From Bacteroidota bacterium (GTDB lineage: Bacteria; Bacteroidota; Ignavibacteria; Kapaibacteriales; UBA2268), in the NCBI GenBank assembly GCA_017428585.1, contig JAFRQN010000162.1:1-5809 (forward strand): 5,809 nucleotides of DNA, given 5' to 3'. A program made the translations under genes and the position numbers. Positions 1-5,809 of the stretch are shown one piece after another. The notes under the pieces were generated by a model. The model saw nothing but the letters and a program-made list of their open reading frames with translations, had not been told where the DNA came from and did no database searches. The number at the start of each line of letters is the position of its first letter. The stretch's first letter is position 1.

Positions 1-50
1 TATAAGATATAAATCTATTTTCCTTATAAATAATTTATTATTGTTATATT

Positions 51-554
51 CTATTTATAAAATCTTAAAAATTCTAATCTATCTATTAATTCTTCTTTTG
101 GTTTTAATAAACGAGGTTTATCCATTACAGCATCATCAGGACTTTGGAAAACTATCTCACAATCCTTGCTCATTACTATTGCTTCTTCAGGACATGCTTC
201 TTCACAAAAACCACAAAATACACATCTAAGCATATTAATTTCAAATTGTGCAGGATAACGTTCTTTTTCATCTGATGTTTCAGCTGCTTGAACATTTATT
301 GCAACAGCAGGACAAACCCTTGCACATAAGCCACATGCAACACAACGTTCCTTGCCATTTTCTAAAACTAAAACAGGACGACCTCTATAAGAACCAGTTG
401 GTATCCAACGTTCCTCTGGATATTGTCTTGTCATTTTAGGAAATTTTAACATTCTCTTAAATGTTAAAGCCATTCCATGAGCAATTTCTGGAATATAAAG
501 TCTTTCTAAGAAAGAAATATTATCTTTTTCTATATTCTGATGAGTATAATTCAT
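51..554 (-). CDS. nuoI: NADH-quinone oxidoreductase subunit I (NuoI), 2x[4Fe-4S] ferredoxin-like subunit
   Basis: This is the complex I subunit that carries two [4Fe-4S] clusters (N6a/N6b in the family) and relays electrons along the peripheral arm toward the quinone site at the membrane. From the ATG at 554 the protein has 167 residues, a usual NuoI length. Two textbook CxxCxxCxxxCP motifs are visible: C71/C74/C77/C81 in CVACGLCARVCP and C111/C114/C117/C121 in CVFCGFCEEACP. The preceding RGRPVLVLENGKERC and the linking FEINMLRC stretch are typical of NuoI and not of generic ferredoxins. A TTG at 566 would add four residues, with an in-frame stop (567-569) just before it. I prefer the ATG, which lies about 24 nt after the predicted transcription start. 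No Shine-Dalgarno is seen. The upstream neighbour is a MATE transporter, not nuoH, which is unusual. No nuoJ start is visible in bases 1-50, but the window ends there. Family assignment is secure; that it works in a full complex I is inferred. Confidence 0.93.
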   Translation of the reverse strand: MNYTHQNIEKDNISFLERLYIPEIAHGMALTFKRMLKFPKMTRQYPEERWIPTGSYRGRPVLVLENGKERCVACGLCARVCPAVAINVQAAETSDEKERYPAQFEINMLRCVFCGFCEEACPEEAIVMSKDCEIVFQSPDDAVMDKPRLLKPKEELIDRLEFLRFYK

Positions 555-584
555 AATAAAAAACAATTAACATTTCATATTATT

Positions 585-592
585 CAAAAATA
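585..592 (-). promoter_or_regulatory. Candidate Bacteroidota-type -7 element upstream of nuoI
   Basis: Read on the minus strand, this is TATTTTTG, an exact match to the Bacteroidota -7 consensus TAnnTTTG. Transcription would start near 578 and give a leader of about 24 nt before the nuoI ATG. No convincing TTTG box is visible 19-21 bp upstream, and the surroundings are nearly all A/T, so a chance match is possible. If real, nuoI is transcribed on its own and not only by read-through from the transporter gene. Confidence 0.35.
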
Positions 593-651
593 ATAAAAAT
601 TTTTCTAATTTTAGTATAATTAATTTTTGTTATCACGACAAATTATTTAAA

Positions 652-2001
652 CTATGATTCCATATATTTTTTTAAAATATGCCTAAACCAAATATACAGC
701 AAAATACAACACAATCCAATACCTATAATTAAACTAAAGGTAAGTCCATATACTCCATATTTTAACTTAAAAGCAACTAAATATATAAAAGGTATCATAA
801 ATCCCCAATAAGAAACTACTTGTATTATAGTAGGTATTTTAATATTTACAAAACCTCTTAAAATACCAAGCAAACTACCAGCGATAGCATCAGGAATGTG
901 AAATCCTGCAGCAAACAACAACAATACAGGTACAATCTTTAATACCTCAGCATCATTCGTATATAACTGCGGAATTAAATTTCTTGATAATAATATAAGC
1001 GTAACTGAACAAAAAGTAATAAACAAAGTTACCAATAACATACAAAAACAACTTTCTTGTACTTCCTGTTTTGAATTACTGCCAATATAATTGCTTACAA
1101 TAATAGTATTAGCAGCTGCAATACCAATAATCCCCAAATAAAATAAAGTAACAATATTTTGAGTAATATTATAGGAAGCAATTGCTAAAGTACCTAATCC
1201 GCCAGCTAAAAATCCAACCACAGAAAAAGCTGCCATTTCTAAAGAGGATTGTATTCCCATAGTTGTACCTACTTTAAAAAGAACCCTTAACCGACTAAAT
1301 GAAAATAATTTTATAGAAGGTTTTTGTATTTTATTTTTAATCCTTTTTGAAAAACAAACAATAAATATTATAAAAAATAAAGCAAAAAATCTTGAAATAC
1401 AAGTAGCAAGCCCAGCTCCATATAATTCCAATCTTGGTGCACCCAAATTACCAAAAATAAAAACCCAATTCAAAAAAATATTAATTATATTACCCAGTAT
1501 ATTTGCAATCATACCGTAAGATGTAAACTTAATCCCGTCAAGATGCTGTTTAAAACCTCCTAATAAAGCAATCGAAAAAAAAGACAAAGAATTCCAATTA
1601 TAGTATGGAATAGCTATTTTTACAAGTTCTGCATCAGAATTAATATAAGGAAGCAGCAAACCTAATAATAACATCAACCCTGTTACTCCAATAGCAATTA
1701 AAATACTAAAATAAATAGAGTCTACAAAAAGTCGTTTTACTTCTCCTTCATTCCCTTCACCATTAGCTTTTCCTACAACAGGAGTAACTGCCATAGATAG
1801 TCCTAATCCAAACAAATATGGTATCCAAAATAAATAAGTTGAAATAGCAGCAGCACCTAAATGTACTTTACTAATATGCCCAACCATAATAGTATCAGCA
1901 ATACTTGTTATTTGAGCACTTAATTGTGATAGTACAATTGGTAACGCAACAACTATTATCTGCTTTATATAATGCTTATATTTATTTAATGATAATGCCA
2001 T
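652..2001 (-). CDS. MATE-family multidrug/cation antiporter, NorM-like
   Basis: A 449-residue polytopic inner-membrane protein with about twelve hydrophobic segments, the normal size and architecture for MATE exporters, which expel organic cations or drugs in exchange for Na+ or H+. Family motifs are visible in both halves: ADTIMVG (35-41), the loop TPVVGKANGEG (73-83), the SLSFFSIALLGGFKQHLDG stretch (138-156), and IAAANTIIVSNYIG (294-307) as the second-half counterpart. Acidic residues D36, E255 and D371 fall at the positions recalled as functionally important in Vibrio cholerae NorM (D36, E255, D371), which supports a NorM-type, probably cation-coupled transporter. The substrate cannot be read from sequence. 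The ATG at 2001 follows an in-frame stop (2017-2019) and has no Shine-Dalgarno. It sits 24 nt after the T-run of the yidC terminator, so expression needs read-through or a promoter within or close to that terminator. nuoI follows after 97 nt. Confidence 0.93.
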   Translation of the reverse strand: MALSLNKYKHYIKQIIVVALPIVLSQLSAQITSIADTIMVGHISKVHLGAAAISTYLFWIPYLFGLGLSMAVTPVVGKANGEGNEGEVKRLFVDSIYFSILIAIGVTGLMLLLGLLLPYINSDAELVKIAIPYYNWNSLSFFSIALLGGFKQHLDGIKFTSYGMIANILGNIINIFLNWVFIFGNLGAPRLELYGAGLATCISRFFALFFIIFIVCFSKRIKNKIQKPSIKLFSFSRLRVLFKVGTTMGIQSSLEMAAFSVVGFLAGGLGTLAIASYNITQNIVTLFYLGIIGIAAANTIIVSNYIGSNSKQEVQESCFCMLLVTLFITFCSVTLILLSRNLIPQLYTNDAEVLKIVPVLLLFAAGFHIPDAIAGSLLGILRGFVNIKIPTIIQVVSYWGFMIPFIYLVAFKLKYGVYGLTFSLIIGIGLCCILLYIWFRHILKKYMES

Positions 2002-2025
2002 TATTATTGTCTTGAATTAAAAGAT

Positions 2026-2060
2026 AAAAAAAGCATTTAGATACAAAATAATCTAAATGC
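2026..2060 (-). terminator. Intrinsic terminator of yidC
   Basis: A perfect 10-bp inverted repeat (GCATTTAGAT, 2033-2042, with ATCTAAATGC, 2051-2060) encloses an 8-nt loop. On the minus strand it is followed at once by seven T residues (2032 down to 2026), the classic rho-independent layout, 22 nt after the yidC stop codon. On the plus strand the same stem is followed by TC and six T (2061-2068), so it could work in both directions, although no plus-strand gene ends here. It separates yidC from the transporter gene. Confidence 0.88.
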
Positions 2061-2082
2061 TCTTTTTTGATAATACTTAAAC

Positions 2083-4002
2083 TTATTTTTTGTTTTTATT
2101 TTTATTCTTATTGTTATTATACTTTTTATTATTAGAATTATTTTGATTCATATTATTTGCTTTATTTATTTTTTTCTGCAATTCAGGTGGCAAAGGTCTG
2201 CCTTGAGCCTCTGCAAGTTCCTGCATTTCCCGCATTTTCCTTTGCATAAAGCCTTCCTTTTTCGGTTGTCTCTTTAACTCTTCTAAAGTAACCTTTTTCT
2301 TTGAGAATTTATTTATATATATTTGCTGTAATATACTAAGTATATTGAAAACAAAATAATACAAATTTAATCCAGACGGCAAATTAGAGAACATTAACAA
2401 AAACATTATAGGCATCATATATACCATTGCCTTTTGTTTAGGATCTGTCAGTGTCATTTTTTGTTGTATAAACATAGATAATGACATTGCTAAAGCTAAA
2501 CCTGACACATGAGAAAGACCTAAGAATGAAAAATTCCAACTAACTATTTTATCTGGCATTGATAAATCATTAATCCATAAAGCAAATCCTGCCTGTCTTA
2601 AATCAATAGAACTATTTAATACTCGATACAAAGCAAAGAGAATTGGCATCTGAATCAGCAAAGGAAGACAACCACCTGTAGTACTAATACCATATTCTTG
2701 ATACAATTTCATTGTTTCCTGCTGTTGTTTAGTCAAATCATCTTTATATTTTTCTCGCAATTCCTGCATTTTTGGAGCTAATAGCTGCATTTTCGATGAA
2801 GAACGCATTTGAGAAATAGACAGAGGATATAATAATATTTTTATTATAAATGAAAATATTATTATAACAAGACCATAATTAGGAACAAATCTATGAATCA
2901 TATTAAACATAGGCAGCATTAAATATTCACCAATAGGACGAATTAAAAATCTCCACCCTAAGTCTATTGTTCCTTCTAATCCATAACTTTCAACTAATTT
3001 ATATTCCAAAGGACCTATAAAAACCTTAAATGAATTTGTTGAAGTACCACCTTTATATGGCACTTGAATATTCATTGAATATTTTTCTACATTGCCTTTC
3101 TTTTTAGCAGGAATAGAATGTCCTGTTAGTTGTGCAGTACCATCAAATTTTTGCCAAGGTTCAGGAATAATAGCAGTTGTAAAATATTTGGTCTTTATTG
3201 CTACGTAATCTATAATTCCAGAAAATTTTTCACTTTCAATTTCTGTATCAGTTGCATTAAATTCTTCTATTTCTCCATTCATAGAAATTAATGCAAAAGT
3301 ATTTGTTGATTCATCTACACTATTATATTCTTGATAATTTAAGCTATTGTCCCAACATAAAGTATAACCGCTTTTAATAATATTATCAAGATTACTTGTC
3401 GTAATATCTTGCATTATATGATATTTATCAGCATAGAATGTTATTTTTTTTATAATACTTTTTCCATTGTTTAAATCTAATTTAAAATAAATTTCTTTTG
3501 ACTCTTTATCCGTTAATTTAATATAATTATCATCGATAGGATTTAAATCTTTATCACATAAAGAAAAGAATAAATCTCGAGAATCAATTTTTTTAGCATC
3601 AGTTGTTGTAAATCTCATAAATAATTCATAATTATCATAATCAATAAGTTGAACTGGTGCTTTATCCCATTTATTATATTTTTTTAAATACCATCGAACA
3701 ATACTTCCACCTCTATTCGAAATAATAGCTTTATAGAAATCAGTTTCAATTGTAATTTTCTTTTCAATTCCATTAACAAATGGGGTAAAATATTTTCCAT
3801 ATTTTACAGAAAGATCTTCTACTTCTACATTGTTAATATTAACAATATCATTTTTCTTATTATCGCTTTCTTTTTTTTCTTCTTTAACTACATTATTTTT
3901 ATCATTTGACTGATTTCTCTGTTGATTTGAGCTTACATAGAACATCCAAATAAGCATCACAACACCAATTAAAATAACTCCAAGTGAGGTTTTTTTATCC
4001 AT
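2083..4002 (-). CDS. yidC: Membrane protein insertase YidC (Oxa1/Alb3 family), Gram-negative long form
   Basis: YidC inserts and folds inner-membrane proteins, alone or with SecYEG. This 639-residue protein shows the full Gram-negative layout: an N-terminal membrane anchor (about 7-23), a charged linker rich in Lys/Asn/Glu (24-55), a large beta-rich periplasmic domain (about 60-345), and the conserved insertase core. In the core are TM2 (about 375-395), a cytoplasmic charged hairpin (about 398-440, with KMQLLAPKMQELREKY), TM3 starting at GGCLPLLIQMPILFALY (443-459), TM4 (about 495-514), and the last two helices around PSGLNLYYFVFNILSILQQ (542-560). K388 in FIIKILLYPLS stands where E. coli YidC has the groove Arg (R366); I recall Lys here in other Bacteroidota. 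The C-terminus (about 567-639) is basic and ends in an Asn/Lys-only stretch, plausibly contacting the ribosome. The start ATG is the first after an in-frame stop (4021-4023). The gene ends at a strong terminator and is divergent from the U32 gene. Confidence 0.97.
   Translation of the reverse strand: MDKKTSLGVILIGVVMLIWMFYVSSNQQRNQSNDKNNVVKEEKKESDNKKNDIVNINNVEVEDLSVKYGKYFTPFVNGIEKKITIETDFYKAIISNRGGSIVRWYLKKYNKWDKAPVQLIDYDNYELFMRFTTTDAKKIDSRDLFFSLCDKDLNPIDDNYIKLTDKESKEIYFKLDLNNGKSIIKKITFYADKYHIMQDITTSNLDNIIKSGYTLCWDNSLNYQEYNSVDESTNTFALISMNGEIEEFNATDTEIESEKFSGIIDYVAIKTKYFTTAIIPEPWQKFDGTAQLTGHSIPAKKKGNVEKYSMNIQVPYKGGTSTNSFKVFIGPLEYKLVESYGLEGTIDLGWRFLIRPIGEYLMLPMFNMIHRFVPNYGLVIIIFSFIIKILLYPLSISQMRSSSKMQLLAPKMQELREKYKDDLTKQQQETMKLYQEYGISTTGGCLPLLIQMPILFALYRVLNSSIDLRQAGFALWINDLSMPDKIVSWNFSFLGLSHVSGLALAMSLSMFIQQKMTLTDPKQKAMVYMMPIMFLLMFSNLPSGLNLYYFVFNILSILQQIYINKFSKKKVTLEELKRQPKKEGFMQRKMREMQELAEAQGRPLPPELQKKINKANNMNQNNSNNKKYNNNKNKNKNKK
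2086..2157 (-). repeat. Low-complexity Asn/Lys-coding tract at the 3' end of yidC
   Basis: Codons 616-639 of yidC encode 13 Asn and 7 Lys among 24 residues, ending in an alternating Asn-Lys run. The DNA is a degenerate AAT/AAA tandem whose plus-strand complement reads as repeated TTTTTA-like units. Such tracts can vary in length by replication slippage. In the protein it extends the basic C-terminal tail seen in this YidC type. Confidence 0.7.
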
Positions 4003-4040
4003 TATATTTAAAATTAAAAGTTAAAATAATCTTCTTAAAC

Positions 4041-4062
4041 TGATATTTTATGATAAATATCA
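4041..4062. repeat. A/T-rich inverted repeat in the yidC leader
   Basis: TGATATTT (4041-4048) and AAATATCA (4055-4062) form an 8-bp perfect inverted repeat around a 6-nt centre. It touches the predicted yidC -7 element at 4061-4068, so it could be an operator or a leader hairpin. With only two G/C pairs overall composition is a fair alternative explanation, and no T-run makes it a terminator. Confidence 0.35.
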
Positions 4063-4076
4063 AATTTACAAATATA
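4061..4076 (-). promoter_or_regulatory. Tandem candidate -7 elements for yidC
   Basis: On the minus strand two adjacent octamers, TATATTTG (4076-4069) and TAAATTTG (4068-4061), each match the Bacteroidota -7 consensus TAnnTTTG exactly. Starts near 4062 or 4054 would give leaders of about 50-60 nt before the yidC ATG. No clear TTTG -33 box is seen 19-21 bp upstream of either, so which one is used, if any, cannot be settled from sequence. Confidence 0.45.
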
Positions 4077-4189
4077 CGATTTTTTATCTTTTTTATTACA
4101 TTTTATTTTGATTATGATTGATATAAACTAAAAATCATTTGTAATATAATTAACATAAACATTTAACATTATTACATATAATTATTTTA

Positions 4190-4220
4190 TTTGTTTTTAT
4201 TATATAAAAATCTTATTTTG
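4190..4220 (+). promoter_or_regulatory. Candidate Bacteroidota-type promoter of the U32 gene
   Basis: TTTG at 4190-4193 is followed after a 19-bp spacer by TTATTTTG at 4213-4220, a seven-of-eight match to the -7 consensus TAnnTTTG. The spacing fits the -33/-7 architecture known for Bacteroidota primary sigma promoters. Transcription would begin near 4226-4228 and give a leader of about 20 nt with no Shine-Dalgarno, which is normal for the group. Confidence 0.5.
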
Positions 4221-4247
4221 TAATTAATTTTAAAATTCAAATAAGCA

Positions 4248-5809
4248 ATGCAAAGAAAAATAGAATTATTAGCACCTGCAAAAAATTTAGAATTTGGGAA
4301 AATAGCAATTTCCCATGGAGCTGATGCCGTATATATTGGCGCACCAAAATTTGGTGCAAGATATAATGCGGGAAATTCTATTTCTGATATAGATAAATTA
4401 ACTAAATATGCTCACATATATAACTCAAAAGTTTATGTAACTTTAAATACTCTATTATTTGACAATGAAATAGAAGAAGCCAGAACATTGTGTTATGATC
4501 TTTATTCATGTGGAATAGATGCTCTTATAATACAAGACATGGCTTTATTAAATATAGATTTACCACCTATAAAGCTGCATGCAAGTACACAGACAGATAA
4601 CTATGATTTAGAAAGAGTAAAATTTTTATCAAAATGTGGATTTGAACGCATTATCTTAGCGCGAGAATTATCCATAGATGCAATAAAAGAAATTCATAAC
4701 AATACTGAATGTGAATTAGAAAGTTTTATTCATGGTGCCCTCTGCGTATGTTTTAGCGGACAATGTTATTTAAGCTACATATTGAATAAACACAGCGGTA
4801 ATCGTGGAAATTGTTCACAACCCTGTCGTTCTTCATACGATTTAATAAATTCAAATAAAAAAACTTTAATTAATAATTCTCATTTATTATCTATAAAAGA
4901 CCTTAACGCCTCAAAGTATGTAGAAGAACTTATAAATGCAGGTATAACTTCCTTAAAAATAGAAGGTCGTCTAAAAGATCAAACATATTTGAAAAACGTT
5001 ACAGCATATTATAGAATACTATTAGATAATATTTTTGAAAACATCAATAATAATACAAATAATCCTATTTATAAAGCAAGTTCCTCTGGTAAAACATCTT
5101 TTAATTTTATTCCAGATTTAGAACGTTCGTTTAACCGTGGTTATACTAACTATTTTTTAGATAATAAACGTAAAAAAATAGGAAGCCATGCTACTCAAAA
5201 ATCACTAGGTAAAAAAATTGGTACAGTAATACGAAGTAATCCGAAATATATTATTATTGATTCTCAATATGAAATCTGTAATGGTGATGGCTTATGTTAT
5301 TTTGATAAAAATAATACCTTGACAGGATTTTATGTAAACAAAGTAATCGAAAATAAGATATTTCCAAATAAACAGATAAATATACCATCTAAAACAGAAC
5401 TATTTCGAAATCATGATATTAAATTCATAAAATTGTTAAATACAGAAAATACAAGTAATAGAAAAATAGAAGCTGTTATAAAAATTGAAGAGGTTGATTC
5501 AAAAATATTATTTACAATAATAGATGAAGATAATTGTAAAGCAGATGAAACATTAGATACTAATTATGAAATAGCAAAAAACAAAGAACAATCTATTAAT
5601 ACACTGAAAATACAATTAAATAAATTAAATTCTACGCCTTTTATATTAAAAAATATAAGTATAAATTTAAATAATATTTACTTTCTTCCAATAAATATAA
5701 TTAATAATGTTAGACGCAGTTTAGTAAATAAATTAATAGAAAAAAGAATTAAACATTTTGAACATTTAAATATAAAATCAAATAATAAAAATATATCACC
5801 ATTAAAAAA
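4248..5809 (+). CDS. U32-family protein (RlhA/YdcP-like, U32 plus DUF3656), 3' end beyond the window
   Basis: The frame is open from ATG 4248 to the window edge (520 full codons, no stop), so the C-terminus is missing. An in-frame TAA at 4242-4244 fixes this as the first possible ATG. The N-terminal half is a clear U32 TIM-barrel-like domain: ELLAPAKNLEFGKIAISHGADAVYIGAPKFGAR begins at residue 6, HASTQTDN is at 111-118, and the U32 signature (ESF.HGALC...SGQC) spans 158-173. Cysteines C165, C173, C189 (GNC) and C193 (QPC) match the four expected iron-sulfur ligands; C168 is extra. IEGRLKD (238-244) and FNRGYTNYF (295-303) follow. The region from about 380 on resembles the DUF3656 part. Though named 'peptidase' or 'collagenase-like', characterised E. 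coli members are RNA hydroxylation factors: RlhA for 23S rRNA C2501 and TrhP for tRNA ho5U34. The length beyond 520 residues favours an RlhA-like form over the shorter TrhP. The exact substrate is not determinable here. Confidence 0.9.
   Translation, partial: MQRKIELLAPAKNLEFGKIAISHGADAVYIGAPKFGARYNAGNSISDIDKLTKYAHIYNSKVYVTLNTLLFDNEIEEARTLCYDLYSCGIDALIIQDMALLNIDLPPIKLHASTQTDNYDLERVKFLSKCGFERIILARELSIDAIKEIHNNTECELESFIHGALCVCFSGQCYLSYILNKHSGNRGNCSQPCRSSYDLINSNKKTLINNSHLLSIKDLNASKYVEELINAGITSLKIEGRLKDQTYLKNVTAYYRILLDNIFENINNNTNNPIYKASSSGKTSFNFIPDLERSFNRGYTNYFLDNKRKKIGSHATQKSLGKKIGTVIRSNPKYIIIDSQYEICNGDGLCYFDKNNTLTGFYVNKVIENKIFPNKQINIPSKTELFRNHDIKFIKLLNTENTSNRKIEAVIKIEEVDSKILFTIIDEDNCKADETLDTNYEIAKNKEQSINTLKIQLNKLNSTPFILKNISINLNNIYFLPINIINNVRRSLVNKLIEKRIKHFEHLNIKSNNKNISPLK

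Noticed and set aside
8..50. A start of nuoJ or an A/T palindrome acting as terminator downstream of nuoI
   Set aside because: No start codon with a continuing frame is visible on the minus strand in these bases, and the palindrome around 26-40 is A/T-only without a supporting T-run.
41..439. Two short plus-strand open frames (62 and 63 codons) opposite nuoI
   Set aside because: They lie antisense to the clearly conserved nuoI frame and their translations are rich in Leu, His and Gln with no recognisable domain, as expected for shadow frames.
555..566. TTG start for nuoI at 566, adding four residues
   Set aside because: An ATG four codons later gives a normal NuoI N-terminus and a more natural leader, and the TTG directly follows a stop codon. 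It remains possible but is less likely.
610..651. Possible terminator hairpin after the MATE gene (TTTGT...ACAAA on the minus strand)
   Set aside because: The stem is only five base pairs and no adjacent T-run follows in the right place; a longer A/T-only pairing nearby is expected by composition.
2044..2051. TTATTTTG on the minus strand as a transporter promoter -7 element
   Set aside because: It has one mismatch to the consensus, lies within the yidC terminator hairpin and has no TTTG box 19-21 bp upstream, so I do not list it as a feature.
4133..4141. ATCATTTG with an upstream TTTG (4107-4110) as a second plus-strand promoter
   Set aside because: The -7 core has two mismatches and the spacer is about 23 bp, worse than the pair at 4190-4220.

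Overview
The window is a strongly A/T-rich chromosomal segment holding four housekeeping-type genes. Three lie on the minus strand, in transcription order yidC, a NorM-type MATE transporter and nuoI. The fourth, a U32-family protein, is divergent on the plus strand and runs off the right edge. The most likely source is a low-G+C member of the Bacteroidota, probably a Bacteroidales-like anaerobe. This is an inference from four things: the YidC type (large periplasmic domain, Lys in place of the usual hydrophilic-groove Arg, long basic tail), the U32/DUF3656 sequence type, the absence of Shine-Dalgarno sequences before the starts, and intergenic motifs resembling the Bacteroidota promoter (TTTG, about 19-21 bp, TAnnTTTG).

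Right to left on the minus strand: yidC (2083-4002) encodes the inner-membrane protein insertase. It ends at a clear intrinsic terminator with a 10-bp perfect stem (2026-2060). The MATE gene (652-2001) begins just beyond that terminator. nuoI (51-554) follows after a 97-nt gap that holds a candidate -7 element but no strong terminator. The 50 bases left of nuoI show no gene start. The 245-bp divergent spacer (4003-4247) is almost pure A/T. It holds two tandem -7-like elements facing yidC, a small A/T-rich inverted repeat, and a good -33/-7 pair facing the U32 gene.

The genes do not form one pathway. YidC inserts and folds membrane proteins, the transporter and the quinone-reducing complex that NuoI serves are membrane systems, and the U32 protein is probably an RNA hydroxylation factor. 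I see no defence system, mobile element, CRISPR array, tRNA or rRNA gene. The only mild surprises are nuoI lying directly behind a transporter gene instead of behind nuoH, an extra cysteine in the U32 signature, and the low-complexity Asn/Lys tail of YidC. I find no convincing evidence of an undescribed system.
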